Assembly (NCBI GenBank): GCA_035574455.1
Contig: DATLYT010000037.1
Coordinates: forward strand, 1 to 11,919
DNA: 11,919 bases
Reading direction: 5' to 3'
Source: DATLYT01 sp035574455
GTDB lineage: Bacteria; Bacteroidota; Ignavibacteria; UBA10030
Below the pieces are notes generated by a model. It was not told the DNA's origin. It was given only the letters and a program-made list of their open reading frames with translations, and ran no database searches. Of the stretch, positions 1 to 6,084 are shown piece by piece (position 1 is the stretch's first letter; every line of letters begins with the position of its first letter). The translations under genes were made by a program, and so were the position numbers.

Positions 1-1377
1 GTCGTAAGTCGTTCCCCGCGCCTTCCTCACCGTTTCATCGTTACCAACCACATGGCAGGCCGTACAACCGATCGTTTCAACCAGTCGTTTTCCTGTAGTA
101 GGATTCCCCCCCGCATAGGACCCTCGAGGCCGAGCAAATTGGAAATCCGCGCTCTTCCCTACGTTCACCAGAAATGCCGTAATTGCTTCCGCCTCTTCAT
201 CGGTCAGCTTGAAGCTCGGCATGCGCGTGTGCGGATTGTACTCTTTCGGCTCTTTCACCCACCGATAGAGCCAATCAGGCTGTACCTTGGCGTTCAGGGT
301 ATTCAGCGGCGGGCCAATCTTCGGTAAGTCCTCAAACCCTTTGATGTTGTGGCAGGCATTACAGCCGGAATCAATCACCAACTGTTTTGCCCGCGTGAAG
401 GGAGGCGCGTGCTTGAGAACCGATTCGTTCCAATGGCAGGAATTACAGGTTGCATACACATCCACCCCGCGGAGAATCGGCGTCTCCCAGTAGTGGTCTT
501 CATCGCCATGAGCAAAACCGGCAGTAAGCGCGGGGCCCTGTCCACGATGACATGGTGTACAGCCAAACGATTCGGGATTATGCTTGGCGAGCAGTTCAGG
601 AAGCGGATGTTTCGTGTGCGGTTGGGGCGCGTCTTCCATAAGTGCGTCTCCCCAGCCACCGTGACACGTCTGACACCGGTCGATGCGTGCTTTCACTTCT
701 TGGAACGGCGTGAATTCAAAATCGTTCAGCATCACCTGCTTGACGGCAATCGGCATCTTTCGGGCTCGCTCAATCTTGAGGTCGAGTGCGTTGACCTGCG
801 CTACGATGCTGTTCAACTCAGCCTGTAATTTCATCACCTCATCGCGGTACTTGTTAATAATCGTATCGCGCGCAGCGATCTGCTCGTTCAGGCTTTCCAT
901 CTCCTTTGCATATTTCGCAATATCGGCATCGTGTTTGGCAACCTCTTGCCGCAGTTTCTCGTCTTCCTTCCCCTCGATTTTCGATTTCTGGTACTGATAA
1001 TAGGCGGCATCGGACCGGCTACGGGCAAAGCGCCATTCTCGCGTGGCGATGTCGAGGTCACGCAGAAATTGCTCCTTCTCTTCTACTGCCTTCTTGTACT
1101 CTTCGGACTTCATCCCTGCCTGCGCCTTTGCCAGCTGTTCTTGCAACTCCCTCATATGGGCACTATCGATTTCGGCAAGGGTAACCTGCTTCAAGGAGTC
1201 CAGCTTCTGGAGCAAAAGTGTGCGATATTCGTCCTGATACTCTTTCCAGGGTCGACGCACTTTCACTTCATCCCAGACCGCCCAGATTGTCCCTAAAAAG
1301 AGGATGGAGCTGAACACGAGGTACAGCTTACTGTAGTTTCGCTGTTCTACAGGTATTTCCGTTTTCAATTCTGGCAT
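1..1377 (-). CDS. Membrane-anchored multihaem cytochrome c, partial (C-terminus beyond window)
   Basis: The frame is open from an ATG at 1377 to position 1, so 459 codons are visible and the C-terminus is missing. It has five CXXCH haem c-attachment motifs, with first Cys/His at residues 235/239 (CQTCH), 273/277 (CTPCH), 311/315 (CNSCH), 339/343 (CNACH) and 438/442 (CTACH). A hydrophobic segment at about residues 18-35 looks like an uncleaved N-terminal membrane anchor. Residues about 45-225 are rich in Glu, Lys, Gln and Ala with heptad-like spacing and should form a long coiled coil. The stretch after the fourth haem (GPPLN, then a W-x-x-x-W segment and HTRMPSF) resembles a class I cytochrome c domain in which the Met of RMPSF would be the distal ligand. 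The gene starts 17 bp after the subunit IV-like gene with no clear Shine-Dalgarno, suggesting translational coupling. By position it is the electron-accepting c subunit of the Rieske/cytochrome b complex. The haem count is direct; the partner assignment is inferred. Confidence 0.85.
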   Translation of the reverse strand, partial: MPELKTEIPVEQRNYSKLYLVFSSILFLGTIWAVWDEVKVRRPWKEYQDEYRTLLLQKLDSLKQVTLAEIDSAHMRELQEQLAKAQAGMKSEEYKKAVEEKEQFLRDLDIATREWRFARSRSDAAYYQYQKSKIEGKEDEKLRQEVAKHDADIAKYAKEMESLNEQIAARDTIINKYRDEVMKLQAELNSIVAQVNALDLKIERARKMPIAVKQVMLNDFEFTPFQEVKARIDRCQTCHGGWGDALMEDAPQPHTKHPLPELLAKHNPESFGCTPCHRGQGPALTAGFAHGDEDHYWETPILRGVDVYATCNSCHWNESVLKHAPPFTRAKQLVIDSGCNACHNIKGFEDLPKIGPPLNTLNAKVQPDWLYRWVKEPKEYNPHTRMPSFKLTDEEAEAITAFLVNVGKSADFQFARPRGSYAGGNPTTGKRLVETIGCTACHVVGNDETVRKARGTTYD

Positions 1378-1394
1378 TGATTGTAGAAACGACG

Positions 1395-2297
1395 TTAGAT
1401 GTTAAACCAGGGTGTAACCCAAACGTATTTGACAGGATTCATCCCGAACATCAAGGGAGCCAACCGCAGGATAATTTTCACCACAAGACCCATCATCGTA
1501 AGGAACAGGAATGCCACAACGCTGTAACGCAACAGGCCGAGCTTCTTCATGAAATCGGTATTACGCTTTTTCAGCCAATACACGACACCGATGGAATAAA
1601 ATCCACCGACACACACCGCACCGAAGATGAATGCCGCCGGATTGAGGGAATTATCCGGGAATCGCGTGGGAATGCCGAAATACTCCGACAAATCCACATT
1701 CGTCAACACGGCAACGTAATGCGGGTCCCATTTCTCCCATGGGAAGAAAAAATTCCAACCCGGTCCCCGTAAGAAGGTACCGAGCACAATCAGCGCAACC
1801 CAGAGAATCAAGAAGCCGAAGCAGAAGGTCAGCACGGCAAACTTCCGCTCCTTGAACGTGTAGTAGCCGTTTCCTTTTTCGTTGATGTCGACATAGGGAA
1901 TCGCCATAAGGCCGATGATGATGAGCGTCGGCAATACCACGCCTGCAATCCACGGGTCAAAGTACACGAGCATCTCCTGCAGACCAAGGAAGTACCACGG
2001 CGCTTTTGACGGGTTGGGTGTGAGCGCGCGGTTGGCGGGCTCCTCCAACGGTGCATCAAGGGCGATCGACCAGACAACCATAATCGCCATCACGGCAATC
2101 GTCATCAAAAATTCGATGCGGACGAGATAGGGCCAGACTTGCACCTTATCATCCATCTCGGCTTCGATGGGTGTTCCCCGTTCATCATTCCGTTTTGCCT
2201 TTACCCAATAGAGCCAGGTAAAGAAGATCACCGAAACCAGAAGCAGAGTAATCGGAATATTATCTGGCTTCGAAACGATTTCTAAAAATTGTCCCAT
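1395..2297 (-). CDS. Cytochrome b C-terminal half (subunit IV/PetD-like) of a Rieske/cytochrome b complex
   Basis: A 300-residue membrane protein matching the cytochrome b C-terminal domain family. About six hydrophobic segments are visible, near residues 14-32, 60-80, 110-135, 153-175, 220-242 and 256-278. The Qo-site loop reads NPSKAPWYFLGLQE (residues 95-108): the W101-Y102-F103 part of the canonical PEWYF is kept, but the PE pair is replaced by A99-P100. This subunit carries no haem ligands; with the b6-like subunit it forms the quinol oxidation site. It is much longer than photosynthetic subunit IV (about 160 residues), mainly through an extra N-terminal helix and a longer C-terminal portion. 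The ATG at 2297 follows the cytochrome b stop by 30 bp. A small inverted repeat (ATACG/CGTAT at 2296-2311) spans the start codon and puts a GGA ribosome-binding element in its loop; this may be coincidence. Confidence 0.9.
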   Translation of the reverse strand: MGQFLEIVSKPDNIPITLLLVSVIFFTWLYWVKAKRNDERGTPIEAEMDDKVQVWPYLVRIEFLMTIAVMAIMVVWSIALDAPLEEPANRALTPNPSKAPWYFLGLQEMLVYFDPWIAGVVLPTLIIIGLMAIPYVDINEKGNGYYTFKERKFAVLTFCFGFLILWVALIVLGTFLRGPGWNFFFPWEKWDPHYVAVLTNVDLSEYFGIPTRFPDNSLNPAAFIFGAVCVGGFYSIGVVYWLKKRNTDFMKKLGLLRYSVVAFLFLTMMGLVVKIILRLAPLMFGMNPVKYVWVTPWFNI

Positions 2298-2327
2298 ACG
2301 TTTTTCCGTATCAGAAAAACAACTGAA

Positions 2328-3095
2328 TCACGCTTTCTTTCCGGTTTCTGGACCAGAGATACCACCGTCTTTTCTCACGCGCCAGAAGTGCACAGCCATG
2401 AAGATTGCTGCAATCAAGGGAAGGAAGATGCAGTGACCAACGTAGAACCGCAGGAGCGTCGGAGGACCGACTTCAGTTCCCCCTAACAGCACGAAGCGAA
2501 CATCGTTATCGGGCCTCATGCCCAACTCAGGACCAAACGGGCCTTCGTGACCGAGCAGCGGAGTGGCGCGTGCCATGTTCGTCCCAACGGTGACCGCCCA
2601 GATGGAAAGCTGATCCCACGGAAGCAAGTAGCCGGAGAAACTCAGCAGCAGCGTAAGTACGAGGAGGATAACTCCGACAACCCAGTTGAACTGTCGCGGG
2701 GGTTTGTACGAACCCGTGAGGAACACACGGAACATGTGCAGCATGACGGTAAGGACCATTGCATGGGCTGCCCAGCGATGCATGTTCCGAATCAACGGGC
2801 CAAAGGGCACGTCGTTCATCAGATACTTCATATCCTCGTACGCATACTGCGCCGTGGGGCGATAATAGAACATGAGAATCACTCCTGTTATCGTCAGGAT
2901 CAAAAACAGGAGAAACGTGATGCCGCCCATACCCCACGTGTAGCTGATGTTCGTTGCGTGCCGGGGAACGCGCACCGGATGTAAGTGGAGAAACACGTTG
3001 TCAACGATTTGGAGCGCCCGGTTTCGTTGCGTATCCTGGTACGAATGCCGGAAGATCGACTTGTATACTTCTGTCTTTTTCAGCTGCTCAAACAT
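2328..3095 (-). CDS. Cytochrome b N-terminal half (cytochrome b6-like), di-haem membrane subunit
   Basis: A 255-residue protein carrying the two b haems of a quinol:acceptor oxidoreductase. The four axial histidines are recognisable as H106 and H120 in the RNMHRWAAH...MLHMFRVF helix, and H221 and H236 in the RFYVGH...AVHFWRVRK helix. The spacing is 14 residues in the first pair and 15 in the second; the 15 is characteristic of b6 rather than mitochondrial-type cytochrome b. SGYLLPWDQ (154-162) and YYRPT (77-81) are also b6-like. The Cys that binds haem c-i in true b6 (YC.GG) is absent: residues 52-58 read YTWGMGG. I chose the ATG at 3095 over the in-frame ATG at 3149 because it has GGAG 8 nt upstream, lies 14 bp after the Rieske stop, and removes a 39-bp overlap and an unconvincing 18-residue extension. 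It sits between the Rieske and subunit IV-like genes. Confidence 0.93.
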   Translation of the reverse strand: MFEQLKKTEVYKSIFRHSYQDTQRNRALQIVDNVFLHLHPVRVPRHATNISYTWGMGGITFLLFLILTITGVILMFYYRPTAQYAYEDMKYLMNDVPFGPLIRNMHRWAAHAMVLTVMLHMFRVFLTGSYKPPRQFNWVVGVILLVLTLLLSFSGYLLPWDQLSIWAVTVGTNMARATPLLGHEGPFGPELGMRPDNDVRFVLLGGTEVGPPTLLRFYVGHCIFLPLIAAIFMAVHFWRVRKDGGISGPETGKKA

Positions 3096-3109
3096 GGGAG
3101 GTTCTCCAT

Positions 3110-3754
3110 TTACCCTGTATAATTCAGGAATGAACCCGGCCGCCCCCACTCACCCTTCTCATAGATAAATTTAATACTCCGGTCGATTTCAATCTGACCG
3201 TCGTCTGCTAATCCGATGTACGCTCGTTCCAGCGGTCGCGGGGCTGGCCCTTCAAAGTTGACCCCGGTTCTGTAGAAACCGCTCCCGTGGCACGGGCATT
3301 TGAACTTATTATCGGAGGGAAGCCACCGTGGAGTGCAACCGAGATGGGTGCAAATCGCAATCAGTGCATAGAAACCATCCCGCTCACGGACTATCCAGAC
3401 GCGCTTCTCGTCTTTATACTTTTCACTCACTTCGCCAATGGTGAAGTCCTGTGGAAATCCTGCCTTAAACCTCGTCGGTGGTTCGAACAGGACACGAGGG
3501 AACATATAGCGTAGAGCACCGACAGTCGAGATAATAATAAAACCGAAAAATCCAAGCCATCCTGCCAGAGTAAACAGATTGCGGCGGCTCAGACGCCAAA
3601 TGCCTGGATCATCGTCGGGCGGACGGTCTTGTTTGGGCTTGCGGGGAAGCGGTGTGGGCGAAATCTGAGGCGTAGAAGAGGCAGATGGTGCCGATGATGG
3701 CGCGGTGGTAGCAACTTGTTGATGTGTGACGTCATTCGTAACCTGATCAGCCAT
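3110..3754 (-). CDS. Rieske [2Fe-2S] iron-sulfur subunit
   Basis: A 214-residue Rieske protein. Cluster ligands are in box 1 C135-T-H137-L-G-C140 and box 2 C153-P-C155-H156-G-S; C135, H137, C153 and H156 bind the cluster, and C140/C155 should form the disulfide. A Pro/Ser/Thr-rich tail (residues 1-50) precedes a twin-arginine motif, S56-R57-R58-N-L-F, and a single transmembrane segment (about 62-82), as expected for Tat-dependent insertion with the cluster domain outside the cytoplasmic membrane. A typical Pro loop follows (GPAPRPL, 169-175). The residue two after the box 2 serine, Tyr in high-potential Rieske proteins, is Phe here (F160). A strong AAGGAGG ribosome-binding site precedes the ATG at 3754. 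The gene lies between the ferredoxin gene and cytochrome b. It accepts the first electron from quinol at the Qo site and should pass it to the multihaem cytochrome. Confidence 0.95.
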   Translation of the reverse strand: MADQVTNDVTHQQVATTAPSSAPSASSTPQISPTPLPRKPKQDRPPDDDPGIWRLSRRNLFTLAGWLGFFGFIIISTVGALRYMFPRVLFEPPTRFKAGFPQDFTIGEVSEKYKDEKRVWIVRERDGFYALIAICTHLGCTPRWLPSDNKFKCPCHGSGFYRTGVNFEGPAPRPLERAYIGLADDGQIEIDRSIKFIYEKGEWGRPGSFLNYTG

Positions 3755-3802
3755 CGGGCCTCTCCTCCTTAAGCTAAAACTCAGAATACGGTCAGAAAAA
3801 CG

Positions 3803-4126
3803 TTACGCGGCAACCCCTACTTCTTCTGTTCGTTTCACCATATCAATCGTCTCCCACGGACAATACTTGGCGCACAGTTTACATCCGATACACACCTCTT
3901 CATCAACCACCACAATGCCGTTCACACTGATGTAACCATGCTCTTCGGGGTGTTCAGGACCGGGAACTTTATAGAGACAATCGACGGGACAAAATTCAAT
4001 GCACACCTCGCAACCCGTGCATCCTTCGGGATGGACGATTGCTACTAAGGGTGACTTCTTCTTCTTTTTCGCTGCCGTAGGCGCAGCAGCTGGAGCCACA
4101 GGACGAGGCGCTGGGGTTTGCGTCAT
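3803..4126 (-). CDS. Two-[4Fe-4S] bacterial-type ferredoxin, first gene of the respiratory operon
   Basis: A 107-residue protein with two CxxCxxCxxxC(P) clusters: C36/C39/C42/C46 and C79/C82/C85/C89. A further Cys (C50) follows the first motif (CPVDC). The two motifs are separated by a 33-residue insert containing a Pro/His/Glu-rich stretch (PGPEHPEEHG), so it is longer than clostridial 2[4Fe-4S] ferredoxins and closer to NuoI- or NapF-like modules. Residues 1-24 are Ala/Pro-rich and end in a run of five lysines, with no signal peptide or membrane helix, so a cytoplasmic location is likely. The start is fixed by an in-frame TGA immediately before the ATG; the ribosome-binding site is weak. 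It is 48 bp upstream of the Rieske gene and directly downstream of the operon promoter. Its function here is not known to me; it could feed or receive electrons at the complex, or help its assembly. Confidence 0.88.
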   Translation of the reverse strand: MTQTPAPRPVAPAAAPTAAKKKKKSPLVAIVHPEGCTGCEVCIEFCPVDCLYKVPGPEHPEEHGYISVNGIVVVDEEVCIGCKLCAKYCPWETIDMVKRTEEVGVAA

Positions 4127-4182
4127 TCACTCACTATTGGTTCGTCAAAAAAGGTTCTCCTCTCCCTCTCCTCACGGCTAAG

Positions 4183-4211
4183 AATATAGCAAAGGTTCCT
4201 ACATTTGTCAA
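4183..4211 (-). promoter_or_regulatory. Sigma70-type promoter of the ferredoxin-Rieske-cytochrome operon
   Basis: On the minus strand a perfect -35 box TTGACA (4206-4211) is followed by a 17-bp spacer and a -10 box TATATT (4183-4188, five of six consensus bases). Transcription should begin near 4175-4179, giving a purine-rich leader of about 50 nt before the ferredoxin ATG at 4126. This is the best promoter match in the window and implies strong basal expression. Box identity and spacing are read from the sequence; activity is inferred. Confidence 0.8.
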
Positions 4212-4212
4212 G

Positions 4213-4263
4213 AACTAAAGAGGGTTCCCCGTCATGTGTTGTCCGATAATCTCAACTAAAGAG
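4213..4263. repeat. 10-bp direct repeat upstream of the operon promoter
   Basis: AACTAAAGAG occurs at 4213-4222 and again at 4254-4263, 41 bp apart start to start (about four helical turns). The first copy lies 1 bp from the -35 box of the minus-strand promoter. Paired, phased copies just upstream of a promoter are what activator sites look like, but two short A-rich copies can also occur by chance. Confidence 0.35.
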
Positions 4264-4360
4264 CCTCATCGTCGCGAGAATGTTCTTCTGCTTACCATCT
4301 GAAACAACTCGATATAGAGTTTTTCATCACTCTTCCCGCGACGCCAAGCCTGAATCAACC

Positions 4361-4389
4361 TTGCACGTCCGCGGGCAAAGTCGTATATT
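4361..4389 (+). promoter_or_regulatory. Candidate bshC promoter
   Basis: TATATT at 4384-4389 makes a good -10 box. It is preceded at exactly 17 bp by TTGCAC (4361-4366), a weak -35 sharing only the TTG. The start of transcription would be near 4396, leaving a leader of about 45 nt before the bshC ATG at 4442. The leader has no clear Shine-Dalgarno, only A-rich sequence. Confidence 0.45.
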
Positions 4390-4441
4390 GGCGTGCCTGT
4401 AGTTTACACAGCCCAGCTTTTTTCCGAAAATAAGAATCCGA

Positions 4442-6082
4442 ATGAACTGGATCGAATACACCGACTTCCCTTCCGACACTGGAGGACTCTCCTCCCTCTT
4501 TCTCGACTATGTAACCGACTTTCCCAAGGTTCAGCAGTACTATAACGGAAATTTCCGGGATGATAAGGACTGGCAACGTTGTCTTGAGTTCGTCTGTCGC
4601 CGGTCGGTGAACCGATCGGCTATCGCCCAAATCCTCAGCACGCAGAACAGGAATTTTCACTGTGGCGTACGGACACTGGCAAACATCGACACTCTCATCA
4701 ACGACAACACCGTTGCCATTGTGACCGGGCAGCAAGTTGGCCTCTTCACAGGTCCTCTCTATACCATCTACAAAACGCTCACCGTCCTCAAACTTGTTGA
4801 AAAACTCAGCACACGCTATCCCGATTTCCACTTCGTGCCAATTTTCTGGTTGGAAGGTGAAGATCACGACTATGCCGAAGTCAATTCTCTCCAACTCATT
4901 AACACCATGAATAACCTCGTGAAGTTTGAGTACCTCCTACCGGGAAAGTCGGCAGACAAAAATCTCGGCGCAGTCGGCACCTTGGAGCTTGATGAAAATA
5001 TCGAACAGTTTTTTGCCTCCATCGACACGGCGTTGATGCAAACGGAGTTCAAACCGAAAGTGTTGGAACTCTTCAAAACCGCGTATCAAAAGGGGATGAC
5101 GTTTAATCGGGCGTTCGTGCATCTGATGAATGATCTGTTGGAAGATTCGGGGCTTGTTTTCCTGGACCCGAACGACCCGGAAATCAAGAAGCTCGTTGCC
5201 CCTGTCTTCGCAAAGGACCTGGAAGAGACACCAAAGCTCTGTCAACTCGTCATCGACCAGAGTGCAGAGTTGGAGAAACATTACCACGCCCAGATCAAGC
5301 CGAAACCGGTCAATCTTTTCCTGTTTCACGACGGAGGGCGCTACTTACTCGAGCCACGGGACGATGGGTACACACTCAAGGGCACGCGTAAACATCTCAC
5401 CAAGGAATATATTCAGGATGTTCTGACGAACTCCCCCCATTTATTAAGCCCCAACGTCATGCTGCGGCCAATCTGCCAGGATACACTCTTGCCCACGGCG
5501 GCGTATGTAGCAGGACCTTCTGAGATTGCCTACTTTGCCCAGTTAAAGCCACTCTATGAAGAATTCGGAATCTACGAGCCGCTGATTTATCCCCGGGCTA
5601 GTCTCACGATCTTAGAAGAAAAGGTTGAAAAAGTGTTAACGCGGTTTCAGATTGACATCCCCGAAATCTTTCGGGACATCGAGCTTATCAAACAGCGCGT
5701 AGCGGAAGAGATCTCCGATGTCAAAGTGGAAGAACTGTTTGCCGCGACCATGCAAGCAATCGAAGATTCGATGGGGAGCATGAAGGAAGGAATTCAGACG
5801 ATCGACCCGACGTTACTCGGCGCTCTGGAGAACGCGAAGGCGAAGATGAAAGCCACGTTGGATGTGCTGAAGGAGAAAACGAAGGCGGCGCAGCAACGAC
5901 GGCACGAAGTATCCCTGCGACAGATCGACAAAGCAGCACTCTTTCTGTTCCCAAACTCTAACTTCCAGGAACGCGAGCTCAACGTGCTCTATTTCTTGAA
6001 CAAGTACGGGTTAGAATTTGTGAAGTGGTTGTACGGAGAGATTGTAGTGGATAAGTTCAAACACCAGATCGTGCGGCTGTAG
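4442..6082 (+). CDS. bshC: Putative cysteine ligase BshC (bacillithiol biosynthesis)
   Basis: A 546-residue protein, close to the usual length of BshC, the enzyme thought to join cysteine to glucosaminyl-malate in the last step of bacillithiol synthesis in the cytoplasm. Family hallmarks visible: VTGQQVGLFTGPLYTIYKT (94-112), PIFWLEGEDHD (133-143), a later segment with RPICQD, LLPTAAYVAGPSEIAYFAQL and IYPRAS, and a charged, helical C-terminal region with coiled-coil character before a short terminal segment ending HQIVRL. The start at 4442 gives an N-terminus typical of the family (a short leader, then SSLFLDYV); no good Shine-Dalgarno precedes it. It is the only plus-strand gene in the window and stands alone: bshA and bshB are not nearby. 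It diverges from the respiratory operon and converges on aroA with a 2-bp gap. No truncation or frameshift is seen. Confidence 0.9.
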   Translation: MNWIEYTDFPSDTGGLSSLFLDYVTDFPKVQQYYNGNFRDDKDWQRCLEFVCRRSVNRSAIAQILSTQNRNFHCGVRTLANIDTLINDNTVAIVTGQQVGLFTGPLYTIYKTLTVLKLVEKLSTRYPDFHFVPIFWLEGEDHDYAEVNSLQLINTMNNLVKFEYLLPGKSADKNLGAVGTLELDENIEQFFASIDTALMQTEFKPKVLELFKTAYQKGMTFNRAFVHLMNDLLEDSGLVFLDPNDPEIKKLVAPVFAKDLEETPKLCQLVIDQSAELEKHYHAQIKPKPVNLFLFHDGGRYLLEPRDDGYTLKGTRKHLTKEYIQDVLTNSPHLLSPNVMLRPICQDTLLPTAAYVAGPSEIAYFAQLKPLYEEFGIYEPLIYPRASLTILEEKVEKVLTRFQIDIPEIFRDIELIKQRVAEEISDVKVEELFAATMQAIEDSMGSMKEGIQTIDPTLLGALENAKAKMKATLDVLKEKTKAAQQRRHEVSLRQIDKAALFLFPNSNFQERELNVLYFLNKYGLEFVKWLYGEIVVDKFKHQIVRL

Positions 6083-6084
6083 GG

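Larger units (their letters stand above)
4127..4441. other. Divergent intergenic region between the ferredoxin operon and bshC
   Basis: This 315-bp gap holds the minus-strand promoter (4183-4211), the direct repeats (4213-4263) and the candidate bshC promoter (4361-4389). Between about 4264 and 4360 I see only a weak hairpin-like element (AACTC at 4306-4310, GAGTT at 4317-4321, followed by Ts) and no convincing gene. The minus strand is open without stops from 4403 to 4269, but it has no ATG start and overlaps the promoter, so I do not call it a gene. Confidence 0.6.

Noticed and set aside
349..828. A 159-codon plus-strand open frame inside the multihaem cytochrome gene
   Set aside because: It lies antisense to a frame with five haem motifs and is an artefact of that codon pattern; its translation matches no family I know and has no ribosome-binding site of note.
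3096..3149. Upstream in-frame ATG for cytochrome b at 3149
   Set aside because: It would overlap the Rieske gene and add 18 residues with no b6-like match, whereas the ATG at 3095 has a good GGAG site and the expected N-terminus.
2328..3754. Photosynthetic cytochrome b6f complex
   Set aside because: The subunits are split like b6f, but the haem c-i Cys is missing, the IV-like subunit is nearly twice as long, and a multihaem c replaces cytochrome f. No photosynthesis genes are present.
4306..4325. AACTC/GAGTT hairpin followed by Ts as a plus-strand terminator
   Set aside because: The stem is only 5 bp, A/T-rich, and there is no upstream plus-strand gene to terminate.
4266..4403. Minus-strand stretch open for 45 codons in the divergent intergenic region, ending in a TGA at 4266, as a small gene or gene remnant
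   Set aside because: It has no ATG or GTG start, only a TTG at 4358 with poor ribosome-binding spacing, and it overlaps the bshC promoter. The length is within chance expectation.
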